A stretch of DNA of 64,000 nucleotides from Bacteroidales bacterium. GTDB taxonomy: Bacteria > Bacteroidota > Bacteroidia > Bacteroidales > UBA932. The stretch lies in NCBI GenBank assembly GCA_016285455.1, contig JAEEQS010000003.1:109173-173172 (forward strand), given 5' to 3'. This document shows positions 25,236 to 33,266 of the stretch, one piece after another. Position numbers and translations under genes: made by a program. Position 1 is the first letter of the stretch. Every line of letters starts with the position of its first letter. A model generated the notes under the pieces. That model was given only the letters and a program-made list of their open reading frames with translations, had not been told where the DNA came from and did not search any database.

Positions 25236-25865
25236 ATGAAAGAAGTAGTCAGCGTTGCAATAGGCAACAAGAGTTTTACACTTGAGACAGATGCTTACGC
25301 CCTTCTGAAAGATTATCTCGAGGCTTTCAGAACAAAGTCTTCTGCCGGAGTGCAGTCTGATGAGACTATGAGTGACATAGAAGAGAGGATCGCGGAGATT
25401 CTTTCTTCCAAGACTTCGTCTGTCAGAAACGTGGTTAACGTTTATATGATTGACGAGATTATCGCCCGCCTGGGAATGCCAGACGGCACCGTCTACACAA
25501 GAGGCGGCCAAACTTACCAGGAAGCCTCGCAAGGCCAGGGTCAGGCTTACAACGGCCAAGCCTACACCTCACAGGCGTATGCTAATCCTCCTTACCAGGA
25601 CATTCCGCAGAAAAAGTTCTACAGAGACATAGACAGCCGCAGCATCGGCGGCGTTTGCTCCGGACTGGGCTATTACCTGAATTTCGACCCTACTATACTA
25701 AAGGTAATATTCGTGGTTCTGATGCTTATCGGCGGCGGTGGACTGCTTATCTACATTATCCTTTGGATTATTGCCCCTCCGGCAGTAACTCCTGTCCAGA
25801 AATGCGAGATGAGGGGATGGCCTCTGACCGCGGAAAACATAGAGAAATTCACCAGAAAGTTTTAA
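25236..25865 (+). CDS. PspC-domain membrane protein (short form)
   Basis: A 209-residue protein. Residues 1-90 form a small helical domain (KDYLEAFRTKSS ... DIEERIAEILSSK ... VYMIDEIIARLGMPD) shared with the longer protein two genes downstream. A Gln/Gly/Tyr-rich linker (QGQAYNGQAYTSQAYANPP) follows, then a PspC domain (about 126-187; YRDIDSRSIGGVCSGLGYYLNFD plus a hydrophobic membrane segment IYIILWIIAP). PspC proteins sense envelope damage at the inner membrane. The gene is first in a tight operon, 4 bases before the PadR gene. Confidence 0.88.
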   Translation: MKEVVSVAIGNKSFTLETDAYALLKDYLEAFRTKSSAGVQSDETMSDIEERIAEILSSKTSSVRNVVNVYMIDEIIARLGMPDGTVYTRGGQTYQEASQGQGQAYNGQAYTSQAYANPPYQDIPQKKFYRDIDSRSIGGVCSGLGYYLNFDPTILKVIFVVLMLIGGGGLLIYIILWIIAPPAVTPVQKCEMRGWPLTAENIEKFTRKF

Positions 25866-25869
25866 GGTT

Positions 25870-26256
25870 ATGGAAATAAACAGCAATATCAACAATACGG
25901 ATCTCGATCTGAACGCCGAGAATATCAAGGCGCAGATGAGAAAAGGGGTGCTTGAATACTGCATCCTGAGCATTCTCAGAAAAGGGGATTCCTATGTTTC
26001 TCCTTTGATTGCTGAGCTTAAAGCGGCAAAGATGATAGTGGTTGAAGGTACACTTTATCCGCTTCTTACCCGCCAGAAAAACCAGGGACTGCTTTCCTAC
26101 AGATGGGAAGAGAGCCCTAGCGGCCCGCCAAGGAAATATTATTCTCTGACTGAGAAAGGCAAGAAAGCTCTTGAGTTTATGGATGATGCCTGGAAAGACG
26201 TTATTAAAACAGTTGAGCTTATAAAGACAGGAATAGAAATTAACGAGGAGGAATAA
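25870..26256 (+). CDS. PadR-family transcriptional regulator
   Basis: A 128-residue winged-helix regulator of the PadR family. The recognition region (GDSYVSPLIAELKAAKMIVVEGTLYPLLTRQKNQGLL) and wing (SYRWEESPSGPPRKYYSLTEKGKKAL) match the family, and a C-terminal helix likely mediates dimerisation. PadR proteins usually repress nearby genes and lose grip on stress or ligand. Lying between two PspC genes with 4- and 2-base gaps, it probably represses its own operon through the palindromes in front of 25236. Confidence 0.93.
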   Translation: MEINSNINNTDLDLNAENIKAQMRKGVLEYCILSILRKGDSYVSPLIAELKAAKMIVVEGTLYPLLTRQKNQGLLSYRWEESPSGPPRKYYSLTEKGKKALEFMDDAWKDVIKTVELIKTGIEINEEE

Positions 26257-26258
26257 TT

Positions 26259-27875
26259 ATGGAAGAAGTACTTAGAGTCAGCATCGGTGGCGTTCCGTTC
26301 ATTTTGAGCCCGGACGCATACAACAGAATGAAGAGTTATCTGGACCAGATAACCGCCCATTATGTAAAAAGACCGGAAGGTAGGGAGATAATCAGCGATA
26401 TAGAAAGCAGAATCGCTGAGCTTCTTCTGGAAAAGAACAGCAAGGAAGACACCGTTACCCTGGAAAGGGTTGAAGAAGTGATAGCTGTTATGGGAACTCC
26501 AAGCCAGTTCGGCGATGAAGAAGAGACTCAGGCCGGACCTTCAGCTTCACAAGGCCAGCCTTTCCAGAGTGCGCAGCCTAATCCCGCCCCCGTTCAGCAC
26601 CGCCTTTTCAGAGACTTGTCAGACAGGATGATAGGTGGAGTGTGCAGCGGCCTTGGCCATTATTTTAAGTTCGATGCCAGCATACTCAGAATAGCTCTTG
26701 CGGTTCTTCTAGCACTGCATATTGTTAGCGGATCGTTTATGCCTTACGGAGCCACCAGCATAATCCACGTTTTGTTCCGCCTTGTTTTACTGGCTTATAT
26801 TATCCTCTGGATAGTTGTTCCTGGAGCCAGGACTTACAGCCAGAGATGCCAGATGTACGGAACCGATCCGGGAGTAAGGGGGGCTGAAGAAAGCTTCAAC
26901 AACCCAGACCAGTTCCGCGGCAGCTGGTTCGGCCGCCTGCTGAAAGTGCTGCTTGGCCTGATATTCATTGGCCTGGGCATTTTGTTCTCGCTTAGCCTTT
27001 GGGGTCTGGTAATAGGAAGCGAATCTATGGTTGGCGTAAATCCTATTAACGCTCTGAATCTTATAGACGTGAATCCGTGGGGAAGAGCCCTTTACAAGGT
27101 GCTGATGGTTCTCTGCCTGGTAATTCCTTGCGTTGCGATGCTGTATGTGGGAATCCGCTGGCTGTTCAACCTCAGGAAGCCGAGATTCCGCCTTGGATGG
27201 ATTCTTTTCCTGGTGTGGATTATTTCACTGATAGGCCTTACGCTGTTTACCGGAAGCCGTGCCCTCAGGCTCGGAAGCGTTGAGAACAGTTCCGCTACAA
27301 AATCTTTCGACAAGCTCTACGATACGCTAAGGGTTGAATATGCTCCGCTACCTGAAACCGTTGATGGGCAAAGCGTTACCTGGGAGAGAATGAGCGAGAG
27401 AATGGCCCGTTCCACCCGCCGCAGAATAGGAGGCTATGTTACCTGGAACGGAAGACCGTTCAACGACGATGAGGAAGAAAGAAGCGTCTCAGATGGAGAC
27501 CCTTACACAGGAGGAGTTTACTTGTATATAACCAGCGGAAAAGCAAAGGCTTACGCCATTTATCCAACCCTTGACGTGATACACAAATCTTCTTCAATTA
27601 TTGTGGATGACAGCACTTCCACGACTGGCTGCTCAATTGTCAAAGACACCACGGTCAGAGCCGATCTTGAAATTACAGCCAACAGAATCTCCGCCATAAC
27701 CGCTATTGGAGAAGATGAAGATGATAAAGCCAAGGCTTTGGTTGAAGTCAAAGACAGCCTTCTTGTCATCCATCCGATTATTATTTCAAAAAAGCAAAAG
27801 TTTGACGGAACCTACATTTCCTCAAAACTTTATCTTCCAGACAGCAGTGTTGTGATTATAAACAGTCCTAAATGA
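26259..27875 (+). CDS. PspC-domain multi-TM protein with large C-terminal domain
   Basis: A 538-residue membrane protein. Residues 1-90 repeat the small N-terminal domain of the short PspC protein (SIGGVPFILSPDAYNRMKSYL, DIESRIAELLLEK). A PspC domain follows at about 117-190 (FRDLSDRMIGGVCSGLGHYFKFD). Further hydrophobic segments lie at about 226-250, 275-297 and 312-335, then a 190-residue soluble C-terminal domain with no recognised family. It would work with the short protein as an envelope-stress module under PadR control; mechanism unknown. A strong terminator follows. Confidence 0.86.
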   Translation: MEEVLRVSIGGVPFILSPDAYNRMKSYLDQITAHYVKRPEGREIISDIESRIAELLLEKNSKEDTVTLERVEEVIAVMGTPSQFGDEEETQAGPSASQGQPFQSAQPNPAPVQHRLFRDLSDRMIGGVCSGLGHYFKFDASILRIALAVLLALHIVSGSFMPYGATSIIHVLFRLVLLAYIILWIVVPGARTYSQRCQMYGTDPGVRGAEESFNNPDQFRGSWFGRLLKVLLGLIFIGLGILFSLSLWGLVIGSESMVGVNPINALNLIDVNPWGRALYKVLMVLCLVIPCVAMLYVGIRWLFNLRKPRFRLGWILFLVWIISLIGLTLFTGSRALRLGSVENSSATKSFDKLYDTLRVEYAPLPETVDGQSVTWERMSERMARSTRRRIGGYVTWNGRPFNDDEEERSVSDGDPYTGGVYLYITSGKAKAYAIYPTLDVIHKSSSIIVDDSTSTTGCSIVKDTTVRADLEITANRISAITAIGEDEDDKAKALVEVKDSLLVIHPIIISKKQKFDGTYISSKLYLPDSSVVIINSPK

Positions 27876-27898
27876 TTTTGATTTCATTTGGAACAAGA

Positions 27899-27925
27899 AA
27901 AGGGCGGAGCAATCCGCCCTTTTTC
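27899..27925 (+). terminator. Rho-independent terminator of the PspC-PadR operon
   Basis: Ten-base stem AAAGGGCGGA/TCCGCCCTTT closed by a GCAA tetraloop and followed by further T residues. It is the clearest terminator in the window and lies 24 bases after the PspC stop codon. Confidence 0.92.
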
Positions 27926-27927
27926 TT

Positions 27928-27935
27928 TAAATTTG
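27928..27935 (+). promoter_or_regulatory. Candidate -7 box (TAAATTTG) for the LOG-family gene
   Basis: TAnnTTTG match directly after the terminator T run and 16 bases before the ATG at 27952. A -33 element would fall inside the terminator stem and is not apparent. Confidence 0.5.
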
Positions 27936-27951
27936 CACAAAACATCAAATA

Positions 27952-28524
27952 ATGAATATTGGAATTTTCAGTTCGGCCAATGGCAATGTAGATAAGTCTT
28001 ATTTTTCAGCCACAGAAGAACTTGGGATGTGGATAGGGAGTAAAGGACATTCCCTTGTCTGGGGTGGCTGCCGTCTTGGGCTGATGGAAACCATAGCGGA
28101 GAGTTTCAGAATCGGCACCAAAAATCTTCCGGAAGAAAAAAGAGGAAAACTTATCGGAGTTATTCCGGAAATCATTGAGGAAAAAGGCAAGTCTTTTTCT
28201 CCGGTAGACGAGGCCATTTACTGCAAAAACCTGTCGCAGAGAAAAGACATAATGATAAACCTCAGCGATGTAATAGTTGCACTTCCGGGAGGAATAGGAA
28301 CTCTTGACGAAATATTCACCGTTACTTCTGCAGCCACCATAGGCTACACAAACAAGAAGGTCATATTATACAATATCAGCGGATTTTGGAATCCGCTGAT
28401 AGATCTGATGAATCACCTTGAAGCCCAAGGTATGGTCAGGGGAGATTACCGCCAGAGAATTCTTGAGGCAAAATCCATTGAAGAACTTAGTTCAATGTTC
28501 CGGCTTCTGCCTTGTCAATCATAG
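27952..28524 (+). CDS. LOG-family nucleotide phosphoribohydrolase (TIGR00730)
   Basis: A 190-residue Rossmann-fold protein of the LONELY GUY/YvdD family, which hydrolyses nucleoside 5'-monophosphates such as AMP or cytokinin ribotides to free base and ribose 5-phosphate. The signature PGGIGTLDE (catalytic Glu and substrate-phosphate loop) is present, along with the N-terminal GIFSSANGNVD and GHSLVWGGCRLGLM glycine-rich segments. Length is normal. Its physiological substrate in bacteria is uncertain. Its last 38 bases overlap the convergent OmpA lipoprotein gene. Confidence 0.9.
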   Translation: MNIGIFSSANGNVDKSYFSATEELGMWIGSKGHSLVWGGCRLGLMETIAESFRIGTKNLPEEKRGKLIGVIPEIIEEKGKSFSPVDEAIYCKNLSQRKDIMINLSDVIVALPGGIGTLDEIFTVTSAATIGYTNKKVILYNISGFWNPLIDLMNHLEAQGMVRGDYRQRILEAKSIEELSSMFRLLPCQS

Positions 28525-29173
28525 CCTTGTTAGCCGTTACATAAACCTCAACTCTTCTGTTCTGGGCCCTTCCGGCCTCGGTTGAGTTGTCTGCTACCGG
28601 CTCGTTGAAAGACTTGCCCTCGCTGGTCATTCTGGTGTCTGCAATTCCAAGGGTGTGCAGATAATTCCTTACGGCGCCGGCTCTTTCCAAAGACAGCTTT
28701 TCATTAACAGCCGCAGTTCCGGTGTTGTCTGTATGGCCGTAGATGGTGATGTCTGTGTCTGCCATATCTTTCATAGACGTTGCAAACTTTGCAAGGTCGT
28801 TCTTGGAAGCTGCAGAAAGATCGCTCTTTCCGGTCTTGAACAGAAGTCCGCTCTCAAAGGTTATCTTGATGGCCTCGAGTCCGTTAACGTCTGTTACGGT
28901 CTCTACCTTGGCGTTCTCAAGCTCCTTCTGAAGCTGCTCGGCCTTCTTGTCCATCTTGCGGCCGATAACTACTCCAGCTCCAGCTCCAACGGCACTGCCT
29001 ATAGCGGCTCCGATTGCGGCACCCTTGCCCTTGCCAATCAAAGCTCCGATACCTGCTCCTACGGCAGCTCCGGCTCCTCCGCCGATAAGTCCGCCTGAAG
29101 TTGTCTGGTTCATGTTACCGCACCCAGGAACAATGATGAGCGCAGCCATCAGACATAAGATCATTCTTTTCAT
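28487..29173 (-). CDS. OmpA-family outer-membrane lipoprotein with glycine zipper (YiaD-like)
   Basis: A 228-residue lipoprotein with lipobox IVPGC (Cys18). Residues about 27-72 form a long glycine-zipper (GGGAGAAVGAGIGALIGKGK ...) expected to insert in or pack against the membrane. A short coiled segment follows (MDKKAEQLQKELENAKV). The OmpA C-terminal domain spans about 110-222, with YGHTDNTGTAAVNEKLSLERA and RAQNRRVEVY, which bind meso-diaminopimelate in peptidoglycan. It tethers outer membrane to wall. It shares its last 38 bases with the LOG gene on the other strand. Confidence 0.92.
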   Translation of the reverse strand: MKRMILCLMAALIIVPGCGNMNQTTSGGLIGGGAGAAVGAGIGALIGKGKGAAIGAAIGSAVGAGAGVVIGRKMDKKAEQLQKELENAKVETVTDVNGLEAIKITFESGLLFKTGKSDLSAASKNDLAKFATSMKDMADTDITIYGHTDNTGTAAVNEKLSLERAGAVRNYLHTLGIADTRMTSEGKSFNEPVADNSTEAGRAQNRRVEVYVTANKAMIDKAEAGTLN

Positions 29174-29233
29174 ATTATGTGGAATTTAAAATTGGTTGAC
29201 CGTTTAACTTTTGTGCAATTTAGCAAAAAATGA

Positions 29234-29815
29234 TCAAACTTTTGTAAAACGCCAAGGTTTAGTATCTGGCGTTCCATCCGCGTTATTTAGATTCTTGCGA
29301 GTATTAATGCTTGGCTCTTTAACCTGTTCCTCATCATCTACCCATTTGATTTGAAGCCCATTTCCAGAAAACGAATTATAGCCAAACAGATCTTCCCATA
29401 AAAATGAAGGATTTGACACTTTAACACGCTCTTTCTCGTCTACATATAAATACTCTCTAATTAAAAATGATGCACGATAGTTTTCTTCTTCATTTTCAAA
29501 TGTCACATCAACGCCAAATGTATGAGGATACAAAGAACCCTTCTTCGGAAAATATGGTGTTTTTTCTTTGTCTTTGTAATTTCTGTGAATCATTTTGATA
29601 TCTGTCATCCAACTTTTTTTGCGATCGCTCTCTAATTCTCCGTGAAGATAGAATTCAATTTCAAGAGGATAAATGCGAACCGTTCCGTTAACAAGGAAAT
29701 AACCACCATAAAGAACAGTCTTAGCTATTCTCTTAAACTCATCATTAATCATGGTTTCTTCTGTAGCCTTTCGGGCATTAAACTGAGTCAGTGCTTTTTC
29801 TAAAATAGTTGCCAT
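29234..29815 (-). CDS. Unknown protein in AT-richer island
   Basis: A 193-residue cytoplasmic protein that I do not recognise. It has no signal peptide or membrane segment and mixes helices at the start (LEKALTQFNARKATEET, FKRIAKTVLYGGYF) with a beta-rich centre (GTVRIYPLEIEFYLHGELES, YPHTFGVDVTFENEEENYRASFLIREYLYVDE). Aromatic and charged residues are abundant. The base composition is visibly more AT-rich than the flanking genes and matches the next gene upstream (PAD-fold protein, 11 bases away on the same strand), so the pair probably arrived and works together. The start is ATG 29815. Function unassigned. Confidence 0.7.
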   Translation of the reverse strand: MATILEKALTQFNARKATEETMINDEFKRIAKTVLYGGYFLVNGTVRIYPLEIEFYLHGELESDRKKSWMTDIKMIHRNYKDKEKTPYFPKKGSLYPHTFGVDVTFENEEENYRASFLIREYLYVDEKERVKVSNPSFLWEDLFGYNSFSGNGLQIKWVDDEEQVKEPSINTRKNLNNADGTPDTKPWRFTKV

Positions 29816-29826
29816 ATAAAATTAAG

Positions 29827-30849
29827 TTAAAAAATGTTCCAGGAAATACAGTTCAAAGCCCCGCCTTCTTGGGCAAGCTGCTGGCAGCCTTGTATCTGAA
29901 TTACTTTATAATTCGGGTAGTATTGCCGTATTTGTTCTGCGGCCAGCAAGTCTTCCTTGGCGTGCAATCCTGGTATAAAGATACAATTATTGGTCTGAAG
30001 AAAATTTAGATAAGCCCACGATAATTTGTTGTATCGCGGAGAACGATATTCAAGTTCCTCTACAATAAAATGAGGCGAAAGGGCGCCTACCAGCCTTCGG
30101 CGTAGAGAAGGGTCAAAATCTGCATAGTTGTTAAGCAGGACTCTACTTTCTGAGATATAGCGTACCATACCGTCTGCATGACCGAATATTTCGTGTCGAT
30201 CCCAGGGAATGAGAATTATTTGGGCTTGCATTAGGTCTTCTAGTTTTGAGAGGAGTTCTATTTTTCCGTATTTAGGATTTTCTTTGAAAATTTTATCTGT
30301 CATTATGACTTTGTCTGCACACCTTACCACATTACCACCGTCAAGGACAATATCTGAAGAAATGCAATTTAAGTGAAGACAGTTTATGATAGTGTTATAA
30401 TCCGGAATATAGTCTTGGCTATCATACAGATAATCGGGCAGATACTTATAAGAAAAGAACAGGTTTTTGCTTAGTTGAATGGGCATAAAGTCTCGTACCC
30501 AGATATGCTTTGGTGATTGGGTGAGCGGAAGAAGGTCAACCTCAATTTGCTCTTTTTTTAATGCAGCAAGAAGATTATTGTAAGCTTCTTTATAGTGAAT
30601 AAGACCTTCTGCCAAGTACACTTTATTGGTTTGTGCTGGTTCATAGCCGTGTTCAATAGCCCTCATTAGCCATTGTTTGGTTTTTTCTTCATCAGGCTCT
30701 ACTCCAAAAATTTCTTTGTAAGCCCGTCTTGCACAGCAAAGGCCTTGTTCGGTTTTTCCTTTTGACAAACAGTCTAAGGCTTTTGCATAATTTGCATTCT
30801 TTTCAATTATTTCTCCGTAAGGATCAACGGGAATGTTTTTATTTTCCAT
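29827..30849 (-). CDS. Agmatine/peptidyl-arginine deiminase-fold protein with Sel1-like N-terminus
   Basis: A 340-residue protein without signal peptide. Residues about 15-65 look like a Sel1-type helical repeat (AKALDCLSKGKTEQGLCCARRAY ... WLMRAIEHGYEPA). The rest is a guanidino-group-modifying fold of the PAD/agmatine deiminase family: HIWVRDFMPI (first Asp), LDGGNVV (EGGN in most agmatine deiminases), FGHADGMVRY (His and Asp) and QEGGALNCISWNI with the nucleophilic Cys near the C-terminus. All catalytic positions are retained, so hydrolysis of a guanidino compound or protein arginine to citrulline or an analogue is likely. The track's start is extended; the ATG at 30849 is preferred. AT-rich like its neighbour. 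Confidence 0.82.
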   Translation of the reverse strand: MENKNIPVDPYGEIIEKNANYAKALDCLSKGKTEQGLCCARRAYKEIFGVEPDEEKTKQWLMRAIEHGYEPAQTNKVYLAEGLIHYKEAYNNLLAALKKEQIEVDLLPLTQSPKHIWVRDFMPIQLSKNLFFSYKYLPDYLYDSQDYIPDYNTIINCLHLNCISSDIVLDGGNVVRCADKVIMTDKIFKENPKYGKIELLSKLEDLMQAQIILIPWDRHEIFGHADGMVRYISESRVLLNNYADFDPSLRRRLVGALSPHFIVEELEYRSPRYNKLSWAYLNFLQTNNCIFIPGLHAKEDLLAAEQIRQYYPNYKVIQIQGCQQLAQEGGALNCISWNIF

Positions 30850-30885
30850 GATTTTAAGAGCGTTATTAAATGTTGTTTTCTGTAG

Positions 30886-30893
30886 CAAAAGTA
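30886..30893 (-). promoter_or_regulatory. Candidate -7 box (TACTTTTG) for the deiminase island
   Basis: TAnnTTTG on the minus strand, 36 bases before the ATG at 30849. No -33 TTTG at the usual spacing. The rest of the 171-base gap up to 31020 is AT-rich and holds the divergent omega-amidase promoter. Confidence 0.45.
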
Positions 30894-30982
30894 TAGAGAT
30901 GGTTATCGGAGACCTAAGAAAACTTGTTAAAAAGTGTTAATAATATACAAGAAGTTATTTATATGCTGATTAAAGGAAAGAT

Positions 30983-31013
30983 TTTGAAAAACAATAAAAT
31001 ACAATTATATTTG
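30983..31013 (+). promoter_or_regulatory. Complete Bacteroidales promoter for the omega-amidase gene
   Basis: TTTG (30983-30986), a 19-base spacer and TATATTTG (31006-31013) match both consensus elements at the expected spacing. The ATG lies 7 bases after the -7 box, so the mRNA should be nearly leaderless. This is the best promoter match in the window. Confidence 0.75.
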
Positions 31014-31020
31014 AAGTGTT

Positions 31021-31821
31021 ATGAAAGTAAGTCTTTTACAGCGCGATGTGATTTGGGCGGATCCTGAAGGAAACGCGGCGGCCAATTCGGCGATAATGGA
31101 ATCCTTGAGGGGAACGGACCTTTTCGTCCTCCCGGAAATGTTTTCAACAGGCTTTGCAACTTCTCCAGAAGGCATCGCCGAGGAACTTGACCCTAAGGGG
31201 GAATGCTTTACTCTGCGATGGATGAGAAAAGAGGCTTCCCGTCTGGATTGCGCCGTTTGCGGAAGCGTGGCCGTCAAGGAAACGGACGGGCGTTTTTTCA
31301 ACCGCCTGTATTTTGTAACGCCGGATATGTGCTTTTCATATGACAAGCATCATCTTTTCACTTACGGCGGAGAGGCTCGTTCATACAGTCCTGGGCAGGA
31401 GAGGGTTGTTGTAGTGTGGAGAGGGGTAAAGATTCTGCTTCAGGTTTGTTATGACGTCAGGTTCCCGGTGTTTGTCCGCAACAACATTTCTGAAGATGGA
31501 ACTCCGGAATACGATGCAATTATCTATGTTGCAAGCTGGCCGGCAAAGAGGGTTCCGGCCTGGAAGAAACTCCTTCCGGCAAGGGCTATAGAAAATCAGT
31601 GCTATGTACTGGCAGTCAATAGAGTAGGAAAAGATCCCGTCTGTGATTATATCGGAGGAACAATGGTATTGGACGCTATGGGAAATACTGTGGCTTCCTG
31701 TCCAGATGCAGAAGAAACCTCCATATCCGTTGATTTGGACATGGAGGCTCTTGCCCGTTTCAGGTCTAAGTTTCCTGTGCTTGAAGACGGGGACCCTTTC
31801 TGTATTCTGACTAGAAATTGA
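31021..31821 (+). CDS. Carbon-nitrogen hydrolase, omega-amidase type (YafV/Nit2)
   Basis: A 266-residue nitrilase-superfamily enzyme. The Glu-Lys-Cys triad is visible: LPEMFSTGF (Glu39), YDKHHLF (Lys109) and LQVCYDVRFP (Cys143). The combination LPEMFSTGF with CYDVRFP is typical of omega-amidases, which deamidate 2-oxoglutaramate or 2-oxosuccinamate arising from glutamine or asparagine transamination, a metabolite-repair role. Length is normal. The gene has its own strong promoter and overlaps the convergent barrel gene by 11 bases. Confidence 0.9.
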   Translation: MKVSLLQRDVIWADPEGNAAANSAIMESLRGTDLFVLPEMFSTGFATSPEGIAEELDPKGECFTLRWMRKEASRLDCAVCGSVAVKETDGRFFNRLYFVTPDMCFSYDKHHLFTYGGEARSYSPGQERVVVVWRGVKILLQVCYDVRFPVFVRNNISEDGTPEYDAIIYVASWPAKRVPAWKKLLPARAIENQCYVLAVNRVGKDPVCDYIGGTMVLDAMGNTVASCPDAEETSISVDLDMEALARFRSKFPVLEDGDPFCILTRN

Positions 31822-32509
31822 CGCCTATCGTAAGACTTATCCCGCGGTTGTGGGTTTCGTCAAACATATCGTGGCCGATATTGGCCAGGCCCATATTGTA
31901 GGCGAGTTCGGCGTAGAACATCTGAATTCCAAGGCCGCATCCGATCTTAAGGCCGGCATCAAATCTCTTGAACTGATCCGGATCGCTTCCGAAGGAATGA
32001 TAGGCCTCTCTTTTTTCAAAGTCCTTGACATATCCGCCAATTCCCAATCCCATATAGGCTCCCAGCATCGGCTGTATGCTGATACCCGGAGAGTTAGGAA
32101 TATCTATGGCGTATTTGAAAACCATCGGGACCTCAAGATAGTTGAGGTTGTAGGTGAAGTCTCCGCCATAGTCGCTCTTGCCACCTTTTTCCACATACAT
32201 CAGTCCGCTTTCAAAGAAAACGGGAGCGTGCGGAGCTATCTGAGTTCCTCCAACTAATCCGACCATCAGTCCTGCTCTGGAAGAATTGCTTTCCAGATAA
32301 GTTGCCTCGCTTTTAACCTGCGCTGCGTTTACTCCCATACGGAAGCCGAAATACACTTCCTCCGGCGCGTAGTATCCGGGTCTTGAAGGACGATTATGCC
32401 CGCCGCGGTCATACATATAGACGTGACCCTGGGCAATGGATGCTGCCGGAAGGGCTGTAATAAGAACAGCCAATACGGCGATTGCTTTTGAAAGGAAGTT
32501 CTTTTTCAT
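31811..32509 (-). CDS. Outer-membrane beta-barrel protein (porin family)
   Basis: A 232-residue exported protein with a signal peptide (about 1-26, ASIAQ). The mature part alternates hydrophobic and polar residues and starts with a His/Arg/Tyr-rich segment (YMYDRGGHNRPSRPGYY). Barrel strands such as FGFRMGVNAAQV, LNYLEVPMVFKYAI and ISLTIGVNF end with the C-terminal Phe used as a BAM insertion signal. This is the general eight-stranded Bacteroidota outer-membrane barrel (PorT/OmpW-like) with no assigned ligand. It is downstream of the rhomboid gene on the same strand (60-base gap). Confidence 0.85.
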   Translation of the reverse strand: MKKNFLSKAIAVLAVLITALPAASIAQGHVYMYDRGGHNRPSRPGYYAPEEVYFGFRMGVNAAQVKSEATYLESNSSRAGLMVGLVGGTQIAPHAPVFFESGLMYVEKGGKSDYGGDFTYNLNYLEVPMVFKYAIDIPNSPGISIQPMLGAYMGLGIGGYVKDFEKREAYHSFGSDPDQFKRFDAGLKIGCGLGIQMFYAELAYNMGLANIGHDMFDETHNRGISLTIGVNF

Positions 32510-32569
32510 TGTTTGAGTTGTTTTTGTTGTTCTTTGTTCGGGTTAATTAGCAAATACCGTGCAAAGCTG

Positions 32570-33181
32570 TTATTTAATGAAATAAGACAGGAAATGATGT
32601 ATCAGGCTCGGTTGGAAAATAAGCGGAAATATAAAGCCGTAAACCGCACCCCAGAAGTGGGCGGTATGGCCTATGTTGTCTCTCCCCCGCCTTGCCATCC
32701 ACTGGCAGTAAATCAAATACAGCGGAGCAAAGATGAACCCTGGTATCGGTATGGGAATCAGATAAATGTAAATGCCCATTTTGGGATCAAAGAATACAGA
32801 GGCAAACAATACGGCAGACACCGCTCCAGACGCTCCAAGAGCATTATAGTTTGGATTGCTGCGGTATTTTACAAGGTCAGCGATGCTGCTTACGGCAATA
32901 GCGCTCACATACAGAAGCACAAAAAGAACGCTTCCCCATACTTTTCCCCACGCGGCCTGGAACCAAAGATCGGTATTTGTTCCAAAGAAATAAAGGGTTA
33001 GCATATTGAAAAACAGATGCCCCCAGCTTCCGTGAACAAAGCCGTGTGAAAAAAGCCGCCAGATTTTCTTGTGATGATAAACAAGATAGGCGTTGAAAAG
33101 CATCGCCGAGAGAAACTCTCTTTTTGAGAAGGCGATAGTGCTCACAATGGCCGTAACCGCTATAATGACATAAGTAATCAT
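32570..33181 (-). CDS. Rhomboid-family intramembrane serine protease
   Basis: A 203-residue polytopic membrane protein with the rhomboid catalytic dyad: Ser in LGASGAVSAVLF and His in NIGHTAHFWGAVYGF. The upstream HGSWGHLFFNMLTLYFFG segment carries the conserved HxxxN (oxyanion-site) pattern of rhomboids. It cleaves transmembrane helices near the outer face of the inner membrane; the substrate is unknown. A TTTG-N20-TACTTTTG promoter lies upstream, and the barrel gene follows. Confidence 0.93.
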   Translation of the reverse strand: MITYVIIAVTAIVSTIAFSKREFLSAMLFNAYLVYHHKKIWRLFSHGFVHGSWGHLFFNMLTLYFFGTNTDLWFQAAWGKVWGSVLFVLLYVSAIAVSSIADLVKYRSNPNYNALGASGAVSAVLFASVFFDPKMGIYIYLIPIPIPGFIFAPLYLIYCQWMARRGRDNIGHTAHFWGAVYGFIFPLIFQPSLIHHFLSYFIK

Positions 33182-33201
33182 CTGCCAAAAATTATCCTAT
33201 G

Positions 33202-33233
33202 CAAAAGTAAGGGATATGCCCCTTTTCAGCAAA
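33202..33233 (-). promoter_or_regulatory. Promoter for rhomboid gene (TTTG-N20-TACTTTTG)
   Basis: On the minus strand TTTG (33230-33233), a 20-base spacer and TACTTTTG (33202-33209) fit the Bacteroidales consensus. The -7 box is 20 bases before the rhomboid ATG. Confidence 0.65.
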
Positions 33234-33239
33234 TTTCAA

Positions 33240-33247
33240 TATATTTG
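33240..33247 (+). promoter_or_regulatory. Candidate -7 box (TATATTTG) for the GHL10-MscS operon
   Basis: TAnnTTTG match 19 bases before the ATG at 33267, divergent from the rhomboid promoter. No TTTG at the expected -33 position. Confidence 0.5.
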
Positions 33248-33266
33248 AAGAAAATATGCCAAAACG

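Noticed and set aside
29234-30849. The deiminase and its neighbour as a polymorphic toxin-immunity pair
   Set aside because: The deiminase has no secretion signal, Rhs, VgrG or similar delivery domain, and no related cassettes surround it. It is kept only as an unexplained two-gene island.
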